Below are positions 8,318 through 15,971 of a stretch of DNA of 23,189 nucleotides, piece after piece. Position 1 is the first letter of the stretch, and the number at the start of each line of letters is the position of its first letter. The translations under genes and the position numbers were made by a program. The DNA is from an uncultured Collinsella sp. (GTDB taxonomy: Bacteria > Actinomycetota > Coriobacteriia > Coriobacteriales > Coriobacteriaceae), in NCBI GenBank assembly GCA_902489955.1, contig CABUBY010000015.1, positions 1 through 23,189 on the forward strand. The letters are read 5' to 3'. A model generated the notes under the pieces. The model had not been told where the DNA came from, searched no databases, and saw only the letters and a program-made list of their open reading frames with translations.

Positions 8318-8836
8318 ATGACGTGTAAGCTTTCTGCCATCGTCGCCGTGTGTGAAGACTGGGGCATTGGCTGCGAGGGCGATATGGTGGTGTCCAATCG
8401 CGCCGATATGCGCCATTTTGTGGCCTGCACCAAGGGCTGCCCGGTTATCATGGGACGCAAGACACTGCTGAGTTTTCCCGGCGGGCGTCCGCTCAAGAAC
8501 CGCCGCAATATCGTGCTTACCCGCGACGAGGGCTTTGCTGCCGAGGGCGTCGACGTGGTGCATAGCATCGACGAGGCGCTCGCTGCGGTTGCCGATGAGC
8601 CCGTTGCCTGGGTGATCGGTGGCGGCGAGGTGTATCGGCAGTTTCTGCCGTATTGCGCCGAGGCCGAGGTCACGCATGACCACTGCGTCCATGTCGTGGA
8701 TACGTACTTTCCCGATTTGGAAGCCGATCCTGCGTGGGAGATTGCACAGCGTAGCGGGGTCGCGACGATTGCCGCCGGTGAGGGTGACGAGGGCGTCGAT
8801 TATGAGTTCGTGACGTATCGTCGCATCGAGGCGTAA
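8318..8836 (+). CDS. folA: Dihydrofolate reductase
   Basis: NADPH-dependent reduction of dihydrofolate to tetrahydrofolate; completes the thymidylate cycle with ThyA encoded just upstream. The 172 residues show SAIVAVCEDWGIG, the acidic substrate-binding Asp in NRADMRHF, VIMGRKTLLSFPGGRPL, RRNIVLTRD, and the NADPH-binding VIGGGEVYRQFLP. The Trp common before the catalytic Asp is Val here (DMVVSNRAD); I recall the same VS pattern in a Firmicutes/Coriobacteria branch, so it need not mean loss of function. The start is either GTG 8309, touching the thyA stop, or ATG 8318. ATG is chosen because MTCKLSAIVAV is the family N-terminus and a G-rich stretch precedes it. Confidence 0.94.
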   Translation: MTCKLSAIVAVCEDWGIGCEGDMVVSNRADMRHFVACTKGCPVIMGRKTLLSFPGGRPLKNRRNIVLTRDEGFAAEGVDVVHSIDEALAAVADEPVAWVIGGGEVYRQFLPYCAEAEVTHDHCVHVVDTYFPDLEADPAWEIAQRSGVATIAAGEGDEGVDYEFVTYRRIEA

Positions 8837-8880
8837 ATCGTCTGGCGTGAACGGTATTATCGGGTTGATTGAATGCATGG

Positions 8881-8899
8881 GGCGGCGCTTAGCGTCGCC
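8881..8899 (+). terminator. Short hairpin after folA
   Basis: GGCGGCGC and GCGTCGCC pair over 8 bp with one G-U pair and a 3-nt loop, followed by TCGTTT. It may be a weak terminator of the thyA-folA unit; the T-run is poor. Confidence 0.4.
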
Positions 8900-8945
8900 T
8901 CGTTTGGTATAGATGTGCTGTAAAGAAGGGTGCGGGCTGGCTGCT

Positions 8946-9860
8946 ATGACTGATGCCGTTGAGGTTCTGCGAATTGATTCGCTCGAGGACGAGCGGCTCG
9001 ATGCCTATGTGCGACTGACCGAGCGCGAGCTGCGCTGCGTGCTGGAGCCGCAGAAGGGCATTTTTATCGCTGAGAGTGCCAAGGTCATCGAGCGTGCGGT
9101 TCGCGCTGGATATGAGCCGGTGAGCTTTCTTTTGGGCGAGCGCTGGCTCGACCAGATGATGCCGCTGTTTGACCAGCTTGTCGTGCGCGAGGGAGCGGGT
9201 CCGGTTCCCGTGTTCGTGGCCTCCATGGAGCTCATGGAGCAGTTGACGGGCTTTAACGTGACGCGTGGTGCGCTCGCGGCGTTCCGTCGCCCGCGTCAGA
9301 TTCCGGTTGATGAGTTCTTGGGCGGTGTCGTCGAGGCGGCGGGGGATCGTCCGGTGCGTGTGTGCGTGCTTGAGGGTATTGTCGATCACACCAATGTTGG
9401 CGCTATTTTCCGCTCGGCTGCCGCATTGAACGTTGACGGTATTTTGGTCAGCCCGACGTGCTGCGACCCGCTGTACCGTCGCTCGGCCCGCGTGAGCATG
9501 GGCACCGTGTTTCAGGTGCCGTGGACGCGCATTGGCAGCGAGGCTCGTGTGTGGCCGCATGATGGTCTGAGCGCGTTGCACGATGCCGGTTTTTCGTGTG
9601 CCGCTATGGCGTTGACGGACGACTCCGTATCGCTGGACGATCCCGTGCTGCAGGAGATTGACCGCTTGGCAATCTTTATGGGTACCGAGGGTGCCGGCTT
9701 GGGCGCCAAGACCATTGCCGGCTGTGACCACGCGGTGCGCATTCCGATGGCGCACGGGGTCGATTCGCTTAACGTGGCCGCGGCGAGCGCCGTCGCCTTT
9801 TGGCAGCTGTGCCCGCACGTGAGCAATGAGTATCACTACCAGACGGGTTTGTATCACTAG
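8946..9860 (+). CDS. TrmH/SpoU-family RNA 2'-O-methyltransferase
   Basis: SPOUT-class methyltransferase that transfers a methyl group from SAM to a ribose in rRNA or tRNA; the exact target cannot be read from sequence. The 304 residues show the three C-terminal knot motifs: NVGAIFRSAAALNVDGI (from residue 150), LAIFMGTEGAGL (241-252) and RIPMAHGVDSLNVAAASAVA (265-284). The N-terminal ~120 residues (IFIAESAKVIERAVRAGY) look like the substrate-binding domain of RNA methyltransferases. An upstream in-frame ATG at 8913 would add 11 residues (MCCKEGCGLAA) unlike the family. Neither start has a well-placed ribosome site, so the N-terminus is uncertain. It appears to be a single-gene unit. Confidence 0.9.
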   Translation: MTDAVEVLRIDSLEDERLDAYVRLTERELRCVLEPQKGIFIAESAKVIERAVRAGYEPVSFLLGERWLDQMMPLFDQLVVREGAGPVPVFVASMELMEQLTGFNVTRGALAAFRRPRQIPVDEFLGGVVEAAGDRPVRVCVLEGIVDHTNVGAIFRSAAALNVDGILVSPTCCDPLYRRSARVSMGTVFQVPWTRIGSEARVWPHDGLSALHDAGFSCAAMALTDDSVSLDDPVLQEIDRLAIFMGTEGAGLGAKTIAGCDHAVRIPMAHGVDSLNVAAASAVAFWQLCPHVSNEYHYQTGLYH

Positions 9861-9894
9861 GCAGATATTTCGCACCTGGCTCTGATTCGGGGTG

Positions 9895-9923
9895 TTTCGG
9901 TCGACGCCAGTCGGTGCTAAGCT
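9895..9923 (+). promoter_or_regulatory. Candidate extended -10 promoter for the MATE gene
   Basis: TAAGCT (9918-9923) preceded by TGC forms an extended -10, with a weak -35-like TTTCGG at 9895-9900 and 17-bp spacing. The leader to the start codon is about 55 nt. Low-information call. Confidence 0.3.
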
Positions 9924-9985
9924 GATATTGGCTTTGGTCTTAAATTGCCGTTTTGTTGTTTAACATACGTTGGCGGGGAGGGCGT

Positions 9986-11335
9986 GTGGCTAAGAAATCT
10001 ACGGCTATCGATGTAACGCAGGGTGTCATTTGGCAACAGCTGCTGTCGCTGTGCGTCCCCATCTTCTTTAGTTCGTTTTTTCAACAGGCTTACACGCTTA
10101 TCGGTACGTATATCGTCGGCCAGTTTGGCGGCAAGCTCGCGCTGGGTGGCATTCAAGCCACGATGGTGCTCACCGAGCTCTGCATTGGCTTTTGCGTTGG
10201 CGTCGGCGCCGGCTGTGCGGTCATTACCGGTCAGTATTTTGGCCAGCACGATGATGAACGACTGAGTCGTTCGGTTCACACGGCCATGACGCTCGCGCTG
10301 GTGGGCGGTATCGTCTTCTCCATTCTCGGCATAGTGTTCGTTGAGCCCATGCTGGTGCTTATGAACACGCCGCATGAACTATTGGCCGAGGGTGTGGCCT
10401 ATGCTCGCTGTTATTTTGCCGCGATGGTTGCGGCACTGCTGCTGAATATGGGAACCGCACTGCTGCGTGCCGTGGGCGACACGCGCGGGCCCGCCGTGAT
10501 CATTGCCTCTGGCTGCCTTGTTAACGTGGTGCTGGATATCATCTTTGTCGCTGTGTTGCATATGGAGGCGCTGGGCTGCGGCATCGCAGTGGCGCTGACC
10601 ATTTGCTCCAATGCAACGATGATCGTGTTGCGCATGATGCGCGCTCCGGGTGCATGGCGTCTTTCGCTGTCTAAGCTCGGTATCGATCGCGGTATTTGCA
10701 AGAGTATGATCTCGTGTGGTCTGCCACTCGGTTTTCAATCGGCTGCCTATTCGATCTCGAACGTGCTGATCCAGGTGTCGGTTAATTCGTTTGGCGCCGA
10801 TGTCACGACTGCTTGGGGTCTATCTGGGCGCCTGGATGGCATTATCTGGATGGTGACCGAGGCGCTCGGCGTATCGATCACTACGTTCTCGGCGCAGAAC
10901 TTTGGCGCGCGCAATTACGAGCGCATGCGCAAGGGATATCACACGTCGCTCGTGCTTTCGTTTATGCTCATTGGTGGCCTGTCTGCCGTGCTCCTGGTGT
11001 TCTCGGGTCCTCTGTCGCGTTTGTTTGTCGACGATGCTTCGATTTCGGCGTACACCACGACGATTCTTCATTTCATCGCGCCGTTCTACGCGATCTTCTC
11101 GATTATCGAAAACGCGTCGGGCTCCATTCGCGGTGCCGGCGTGAGCTTGCAGCCCATGCTGCTCACGATTTTTGGCACTGTCGTGCTCAGGGTGATCTGG
11201 GTGTTTGCGATTATGCCGTTCGATCCGTCGCTTGAGCACCTGCTGCTTGTCTACCCCGTAACCTGGGTAATCACCGCCATGATGTTCACCGTCTACCATC
11301 ACAGCGGCAACTGGCTCGGCCGCGCCACCGCCTAG
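9986..11335 (+). CDS. MATE family efflux transporter
   Basis: Inner-membrane multidrug or metabolite exporter of the MATE family, normally driven by H+ or Na+. The 449 residues are mostly hydrophobic and fit about 12 membrane helices in two six-helix bundles. Recognisable features are the start QLLSLCVPIFFSSFFQQAYT, the GVGAGCAVITGQYFGQHD segment after helix 2, ALLRAVGDTRGPA in the first half, and the repeats SAQNFGARNYERMRKGYH and NASGSIRGAGVSLQPM in the second half. GTG 9986 is chosen because GGGGAGGG lies 4-12 nt upstream; an upstream TTG has no ribosome site. The substrate cannot be inferred. Its TAG stop forms the left arm of a hairpin shared with the convergent cobO pseudogene. Confidence 0.92.
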   Translation: MAKKSTAIDVTQGVIWQQLLSLCVPIFFSSFFQQAYTLIGTYIVGQFGGKLALGGIQATMVLTELCIGFCVGVGAGCAVITGQYFGQHDDERLSRSVHTAMTLALVGGIVFSILGIVFVEPMLVLMNTPHELLAEGVAYARCYFAAMVAALLLNMGTALLRAVGDTRGPAVIIASGCLVNVVLDIIFVAVLHMEALGCGIAVALTICSNATMIVLRMMRAPGAWRLSLSKLGIDRGICKSMISCGLPLGFQSAAYSISNVLIQVSVNSFGADVTTAWGLSGRLDGIIWMVTEALGVSITTFSAQNFGARNYERMRKGYHTSLVLSFMLIGGLSAVLLVFSGPLSRLFVDDASISAYTTTILHFIAPFYAIFSIIENASGSIRGAGVSLQPMLLTIFGTVVLRVIWVFAIMPFDPSLEHLLLVYPVTWVITAMMFTVYHHSGNWLGRATA

Positions 11336-11360
11336 CCATTCGGGACGTCCCCAATGGCTA
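11333..11360. terminator. Bidirectional hairpin carrying both stop codons of convergent genes
   Basis: TAGCCATT (11333-11340) pairs with AATGGCTA (11353-11360), enclosing the palindrome GGGACGTCCC (11342-11351) and a single C/C mismatch. The TAG stop of the MATE gene (11333-11335) is the first codon of the left arm, and the TAG stop of cobO on the other strand (11360-11358) is the mirror position. No T-run follows on either side. Confidence 0.65.
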
Positions 11361-11836
11361 GTATTCGATGCCTTGGCGGGCTAGGAGGCCTTCGTCGAAG
11401 TAGTGTTTGACGGGGTGCATTTCGGTGACTAAGTCCGCGAGGTCGGCCAACGGCAGCAGCCCGCGGCCGGTCAGTACGAGCTCTGTGGTGTCGGGTTTCA
11501 TCGCGATCAGCGCTTCCATATCCTCGCGTGTCACAAAACCTCGGCGCATGGCTTCTCCGAGTTCATCCAAAATCAGAACGTCGACCTGTGAGATCTGCTC
11601 GTGTGCTAGCTCCAGAATCTGTGCCGCGCAGGCCTCGGGCGTGTCGCGGTCGGCTTGTACGGTGCGCAGACCCAAACGGGGCGCCGCATCATGCTCGGCG
11701 CAGTGCAGTTTCTTGGCAGACTGCAGCCTAAGAACGTCGAGTCCGTAGCCCGTCGCGCGCACCCCAGCGCAGTCGTCGTCTTGCCCTTGCCGTCGCCCGT
11801 ATAGATTTGAACCTTGCCGACTTCCAGTGATGCCAT
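11358..11836 (-). pseudogene. cobO: Cob(I)alamin adenosyltransferase, frameshifted
   Basis: The family (BtuR/CobO/CobA) transfers the adenosyl group of ATP to cob(I)alamin, the last activation step to coenzyme B12. The minus strand starts normally at 11836 with MASLEVGKVQIYTGDGKGKTTTALGCA, including the P-loop GDGKGKTT. It then changes frame near 11755-11762: the first frame runs on into unrelated residues (RRATDSTFLGC), while the family sequence resumes one frame over as RATGYGLDVLRLQSAKKL and continues to VDVLILDELGEAM, LVLTGRG and HPVKHYFDEGLLARQGIEY. By alignment with the family the join lacks about two residues plus one base, consistent with a 7-bp deletion in GCGC-rich sequence. Both parts are otherwise well preserved, so the lesion is recent, a sequencing error, or a strain polymorphism. 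Confidence 0.85.
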
Positions 11837-11928
11837 CTCTGTCTTTTCGTGCCCGGCGTCGGTTTATCGCCGTCCGGGTTGGGTATTCTAGAAAGCATTA
11901 TCAACCCCAGTAGATGGAGTTCAAGCAG

Positions 11929-13821
11929 ATGGAGATGGATGACAACAAGCGTAGACGGAATATGATCCTCTACGTGCTCATCGCCTTCGTCGTCTACCTC
12001 GTGCTCTCGACCGTTCTGTTCCCCAACATCGGTCACACGCAGCAGATTACGAAGACCGATTACTCGACGTTTGTCAAAGCGCTCGATAAGAAGAGTGTCG
12101 ACAAGGTCGAGTACAACACGGACGATTATTCGATTTATTACACCAAGAAGGGCGAGGACGAGAACATCGCCTATAAGACGACCGGTGTGCCGAACGATGC
12201 GGGCTTTACCGATCGCGTGCTTGAGTCTGGCGCTTCGCTGGAGTCGGTCGTTCCCGATAAAAACTCGGGTTTGATGACCTACTACCTGCTTACGCTCATC
12301 CTTCCCATGGCGATTTTCTTCCTGATCGGCTGGTGGCTCAACCGCCGCATGAAGAAGGCCATGGGTGATGACGGTCCTTCGATGAACTTTGGCGGCGGTG
12401 GCTTTGGCGGCGGTGGACTGGGCAAGTCCGGCGCGCGCGTGATCGCCTCCAAGGACGTGGGCGTGACTTTTAAGGATGTCGCCGGCCAGGAAGAGGCCAA
12501 GGAGTCCCTCAAGGAGGTCGTCGACTTTCTGGAGAAGCCCCAGCGCTACGAGGAGATTGGCGCCAAGCTGCCGCGCGGTGCTCTCCTTGTTGGCCCTCCG
12601 GGTACCGGTAAGACCCTGCTAGCCAAGGCTGTTGCCGGCGAGGCTGGTGTTCCGTTCTTTAGCATTTCGGGTTCTGAGTTCGTCGAGATGTTCGTCGGCC
12701 GTGGCGCCGCCAAGGTGCGCGACCTGTTTAAGCAGGCCAAGGAAAAGGCCCCGTGCATTGTGTTTATCGACGAGATCGATACCATCGGCAAAAAGCGTGA
12801 CGGCGGCGGCTTTAGCGGCAACGACGAGCGCGAGCAGACGCTCAATCAGTTGCTGACCGAGATGGATGGCTTCGATAACCACAAGGGTATCGTTGTCCTC
12901 GCTGCCACCAACCGTCCCGACAGCCTCGATCCGGCCCTGCTGCGCCCCGGTCGTTTTGACCGCCGCATTCCCGTTGAGCTGCCCGATCTGACCGGCCGCA
13001 AGAACATTCTCGAGCTGCATGCCAAGAGCGTGAAGACGCAGCCGCCGATCGACCTGACCGCGATTGCCCGCGCCACGCCCGGTGCCTCGGGCGCTGACCT
13101 GGCCAATATCATCAACGAGGGCGCCCTGCGTGCCGTCCGTGAGGGCCGCAAGCGCGCTACGCAGGACGATTTTGAGGAGTCGGTGGAGGTCGTCATCGCC
13201 GGCCAGCAGCGTAAGTCCACGGTGCTGTCCGACCACGAGAAGCAGGTTGTTTCTTACCACGAGATCGGCCATGCCATCGTTGCCGCCCGCCAGAAGGGCT
13301 CTGCACCGGTCACGAAGATCACCATCGTGCCGCGCACGAGCGGTGCTCTGGGCTACACCATGCAGGTCGAGGAGGATGAGCGCTTCCTGACCACGCGCCA
13401 GGAGGTCCTGGACAAGCTCGCCGTCTATTGCGGTGGCCGTGCAGCCGAGGAGCTCATCTTTGGTGAGATGACGACCGGCGCCGCCAACGATATCGAGCAG
13501 GCCACCAAGCTCGCCCGTAACATGGTGACGCGCTTTGGTATGTCCGATGAGTTTGGCATGATGGCACTCGGTACCGTTCAGAATGCGTACCTTAACCAGG
13601 ACACGTCGCTCACCTGCGCCCCCGGTACGGCCGAGCGCGTGGACGCGATTGTCGCCAAGCTGATCGAGGATGCGCACGACCGCGCCCTGCAGATCCTGAA
13701 GGAGAACAAGTTCAAGCTCCACGAGCTGGCTCGTTATCTGTACAAGAAGGAGACGATCACGGGCGAGGAGTTCATGAATCTCCTCACGCGCGAGAATCCG
13801 CTGATGCCAAAGCAGCAGTAA
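11929..13821 (+). CDS. ftsH: ATP-dependent zinc metalloprotease FtsH
   Basis: Membrane-anchored AAA+ protease that degrades damaged membrane proteins and short-lived regulators. The 630 residues have TM1 (about 12-31), an extracytoplasmic domain, TM2 (about 118-137), a Gly-rich linker (MNFGGGGFGGGGLG), then the AAA module with Walker A GPPGTGKT (222-229), Walker B IVFIDE (277-282) and the second region of homology ending RPGRFDRRI. The M41 protease has zinc-binding HEIGH (444-448) and the third ligand Asp in TTGAANDIEQAT. Upstream ATG 11914 would add five residues, but only ATG 11929 has GGAG (9 nt away), so it is preferred. It is preceded by the divergent broken cobO and followed by a strong terminator. 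Confidence 0.96.
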   Translation: MEMDDNKRRRNMILYVLIAFVVYLVLSTVLFPNIGHTQQITKTDYSTFVKALDKKSVDKVEYNTDDYSIYYTKKGEDENIAYKTTGVPNDAGFTDRVLESGASLESVVPDKNSGLMTYYLLTLILPMAIFFLIGWWLNRRMKKAMGDDGPSMNFGGGGFGGGGLGKSGARVIASKDVGVTFKDVAGQEEAKESLKEVVDFLEKPQRYEEIGAKLPRGALLVGPPGTGKTLLAKAVAGEAGVPFFSISGSEFVEMFVGRGAAKVRDLFKQAKEKAPCIVFIDEIDTIGKKRDGGGFSGNDEREQTLNQLLTEMDGFDNHKGIVVLAATNRPDSLDPALLRPGRFDRRIPVELPDLTGRKNILELHAKSVKTQPPIDLTAIARATPGASGADLANIINEGALRAVREGRKRATQDDFEESVEVVIAGQQRKSTVLSDHEKQVVSYHEIGHAIVAARQKGSAPVTKITIVPRTSGALGYTMQVEEDERFLTTRQEVLDKLAVYCGGRAAEELIFGEMTTGAANDIEQATKLARNMVTRFGMSDEFGMMALGTVQNAYLNQDTSLTCAPGTAERVDAIVAKLIEDAHDRALQILKENKFKLHELARYLYKKETITGEEFMNLLTRENPLMPKQQ

Positions 13822-13842
13822 TACTGGTTGCGCAGTGTCAAT

Positions 13843-13879
13843 CGCCCCATTTGAGTGTTTATCTCAAATGGGGCGTTTT
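13843..13879 (+). terminator. Rho-independent terminator of ftsH
   Basis: CGCCCCATTTGAG (13843-13855) pairs perfectly with CTCAAATGGGGCG (13863-13875) over a 7-nt loop and is followed by TTTT. It lies 21 bp after the ftsH stop and just before the ribosome site of the next gene. Confidence 0.9.
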
Positions 13880-13897
13880 GCGTGGGGAGAGTTGTAT

Positions 13898-14353
13898 ATG
13901 AAGATCGTGGTAAGTGCCTGCTTGATGGGCGAGAGCTGCAAGTATAACGGGCTCGACAACTACCACCGCGCGTTGGTCGAGGCCTGCGAACGTACGGGGA
14001 CCGAGGTCCTCTTGGTGTGCCCTGAGGTCTTTGGCGGCCTGCCCACACCGCGCAAGCCGTCCGAGATCGTGGACGGCGAGGTCCGTACCTGCGAGGGCAT
14101 CTCGGTCGATCGCGAGTTTCGCCTAGGCGCTCAACGTGCGCTCGATATGTGCGAGCAAGCGGGCGGTCCGGAAGAGATCGCCGCGTGCATCCTGCAGGAC
14201 CGTAGTCCCTCGTGCGGCGCGGGTCGCATCTACGACGGCACCTTTAGCAGTACGCTCACCGCGGGCAACGGTGTTTTCGTCGACCTGCTCCTGCGCCACG
14301 GCTACCGTGTGATCCCGGCAAGCGAGTTCGACCCCAGCATGCTGGAGCAATAA
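13898..14353 (+). CDS. DUF523 family protein
   Basis: A 151-residue cytoplasmic protein of the widespread DUF523 family; function not known to me. Family hallmarks are the N-terminal VVSACLMGESCKYNG, the VCPEVFGGLPTPRKPSEI segment, and the Cys-containing QDRSPSCG. The spaced conserved Cys residues suggest metal or cluster binding, which is inference. ATG 13898 is chosen because GGGGAGA lies at 13884-13890 and the family N-terminus begins there; the frame is open upstream only through the ftsH terminator. It is followed at once by a strong hairpin terminator, so it is probably read alone or by read-through from ftsH. Confidence 0.9.
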   Translation: MKIVVSACLMGESCKYNGLDNYHRALVEACERTGTEVLLVCPEVFGGLPTPRKPSEIVDGEVRTCEGISVDREFRLGAQRALDMCEQAGGPEEIAACILQDRSPSCGAGRIYDGTFSSTLTAGNGVFVDLLLRHGYRVIPASEFDPSMLEQ

Positions 14354-14392
14354 AAAACCACCACAAGGGCACTGCTCCCTTGTGGTGGTTTT
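14354..14392. terminator. Bidirectional terminator between DUF523 gene and dehydrogenase gene
   Basis: AAAACCACCACAAGGG (14354-14369) pairs perfectly with CCCTTGTGGTGGTTTT (14377-14392) over a 7-nt loop. The A-run on the left and T-run on the right make it a good terminator in both directions, as fits the convergent genes. The stem resembles the hairpin at 22146-22186. Confidence 0.88.
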
Positions 14393-14401
14393 GGCCTGGG
14401 T

Positions 14402-15484
14402 CTAGAGCGTGTGGCCGTAGGCGTTGGCGGCCTTGATGGCGGCGGCGAATTTTTCGTCGGTGAAGGGTTCCGGGTTGCCTTGCTTCCACTCGTTGGTGGC
14501 GTGCGCGTGCTCGCACAGGGCAGGGATATCGGTCTCGGAAAGCCCGACCTGCTCAAGCGTTACGGGCAGCCCCATCTGCTTGTTGAAGTCAGCATAGCGC
14601 TTAAGGTTCTCGGTGTCGCCCGTGTAGGCGAACAACACCAGCACGCCCAGGCTTACGACTTCGCCGTGCAGGTAGGTGCCCTCACGCGGAATGCTGCAGG
14701 TGGCGTTGTAGAACGCGTGCGCCACGCTCGAGTTGTAGTAGTAATCGTTCTGGTTGGTCAGGTTCGAGACATAGCCCGTGTTGACCACGATGTCGAGCGC
14801 GATCTGCTTGACGGCCTCGCTCGACAGATTCTGACGAACGTCCTCAAGACCCTGAACACCGTAGGTAAACAGCGGCTCGGAACAGGTGTGGGCAAGAGCC
14901 AGGCCAAGGCCGGCGGTGTGCTCCAGGTCGCCGGCGCTCGTGGCGTACTCGACTTCGGGCTGCTTGGACAGGGCGTCGCCCACGCCGGCCCAGAAGTACT
15001 CCGCCGGAGCCTCGGCGATGATCTTGGGATTGATGAAGATGTGCGCCGGTCGGTTGGGGTACGAATAGCCCTCGAGCGATCCATCGTCGTTGTAGACGAC
15101 GGCAATGGCGGTCGCGGCGGAACAGTTAGAGCAAATCGTCGGCACCGTAAAGACAATCTTCTTGAGCTCGATTGCCGCTGTCTTGACGGTGTCGAGTGCC
15201 TTGCCGCCGCCACAGGCGATAAGCACGTCTGCCTGCTGGCAAGCGGGGGAGTTCACGACCTTGGCGATATTGGCGCGCGTACTGTTGGTGCCGTAGACGC
15301 GCGTCTCCAGAATCTCGACGTCGGTACCTTCAAGCGCCGCCTCGATGCCCGGCAGCGCCGCAGCTAGGGCTCGCTTGCCACCAATGATGGCGACTTTCTT
15401 CGCGCCGTACTCCGCCAGTGCGGCGGGCAGCTCGGTAAAGCAATCCTCGCCGACGGTGTAGTCGCTCATTCCGATTGTGCGCAT
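14402..15484 (-). CDS. Iron-containing alcohol dehydrogenase family protein (GldA-like)
   Basis: Predicted NAD(P)-dependent, metal-dependent dehydrogenase; substrate unknown, a polyol such as glycerol being the closest guess. The 360 residues have a Rossmann-like N-domain with KKVAIIGGKRAL, the GGGKALDTVK nucleotide-binding loop (92-101), VPTICSNCSAATAIAVVYNDDG, and an all-helical C-domain with probable metal ligands Asp170 (GVGDALSK), His256 (SVAHAFYN) and His273 (YLHGEVVSLG). In GldA the segment after the PTI motif usually reads ASTDAP; here it is CSNCSA, so the substrate pocket may differ. The ATG at 15484 follows AAGAAGG on the minus strand. It is divergent from the ileS T-box unit and ends at a shared terminator. 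Confidence 0.88.
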   Translation of the reverse strand: MRTIGMSDYTVGEDCFTELPAALAEYGAKKVAIIGGKRALAAALPGIEAALEGTDVEILETRVYGTNSTRANIAKVVNSPACQQADVLIACGGGKALDTVKTAAIELKKIVFTVPTICSNCSAATAIAVVYNDDGSLEGYSYPNRPAHIFINPKIIAEAPAEYFWAGVGDALSKQPEVEYATSAGDLEHTAGLGLALAHTCSEPLFTYGVQGLEDVRQNLSSEAVKQIALDIVVNTGYVSNLTNQNDYYYNSSVAHAFYNATCSIPREGTYLHGEVVSLGVLVLFAYTGDTENLKRYADFNKQMGLPVTLEQVGLSETDIPALCEHAHATNEWKQGNPEPFTDEKFAAAIKAANAYGHTL

Positions 15485-15606
15485 GGCAGCCTTCTTTCGT
15501 TAGTTAAAGTGCTTTCAGGTATTTTGCTCCTAGAGAAGGCTAACGACCACGAGAAATTTCGAACGTATAAAACCAGTGTTGAGGGTTTTTCGCCGGCGCG
15601 GAACGT

Positions 15607-15614
15607 GCTAGCAT
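15607..15614 (+). promoter_or_regulatory. Candidate extended -10 of the ileS T-box transcript
   Basis: The sequence TGCTAGCAT (from 15606 or 15607) is an extended -10 (TG-N-TAGCAT). Transcription would start near 15621, about 10 bases before the T-box Stem I. No convincing -35 is seen. The remaining gap back to the dehydrogenase start (15485-15605) shows no gene. Confidence 0.4.
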
Positions 15615-15621
15615 ACTCCGC

Positions 15622-15928
15622 ATAAGCGTTGATGGGGACGAGTAGTCGGCCGTCCGCATGTTACAGAGAGCGGGGAGCGCTGAGAACCCGTGCATGCGAC
15701 CGATGAAAATCACCCCGGAGCTGCGGTCCCAACGGACGCGTCGCACAGGCTCGTCTTAGTAGATATCGCCGAGATGGTCGTCGATACAGGCCAGCCGAGT
15801 AACGGATGCGAGCGCGCGAATACGCGGGCGAGGGCATCTAAGCTGGGTGGTTAAACGAAGAGCTTTTGCGGGCATACAGCCCGTTTTTGTGGCGCTTCGT
15901 CCCAGCTTGTAGGGACGGGCGCTTTTTT
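15622..15928 (+). promoter_or_regulatory. T-box leader for ileS (isoleucine, AUC specifier)
   Basis: tRNA-sensing riboswitch that allows ileS expression when tRNA-Ile is uncharged. Stem I base GGGG (15634-15637) pairs with CCCC (15713-15716). The specifier loop carries the left-side AGTA turn (15641-15644) and, on the right, GAAAATCA with the specifier ATC (Ile) at 15709-15711 followed by A. AGAGAG at 15665-15670 and CTGAGA nearby are further Stem I landmarks. A Stem III-like hairpin closes with GATGC and GCATC before the antiterminator. The antiterminator pairs AAGCTGGG (15840-15847) with CCCAGCTT (15901-15908) around a 7-nt bulge TGGTTAA (15848-15854), whose TGGT fits the ACCA end of tRNA-Ile, and continues as ACGAAG with CTTCGT. 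A competing terminator ends at 15928, so control is at transcription. Confidence 0.93.
15892..15928 (+). terminator. T-box regulated terminator
   Basis: GCGC-TT-CGTCCC (15892-15903) pairs with GGGACG-G-GCGC (15912-15922) and is followed by six T. Its left strand is the same CTTCGTCCC used by the antiterminator, so the two structures exclude each other. Confidence 0.88.
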
Positions 15929-15971
15929 GGTGCCCAACGGGCGTGCGCGCCCACGACATGAAAGGGGTACC

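Noticed and set aside
8318..8400. Missing Trp before the catalytic Asp in dihydrofolate reductase
   Set aside because: The VS-x-x-AD pattern is, as I recall, common in one branch of the family, and all other motifs are intact, so it is not evidence of inactivity.
13835..13897. Upstream extension of the DUF523 frame
   Set aside because: It runs through the ftsH terminator and lacks a ribosome site; ATG 13898 has both site and family N-terminus.
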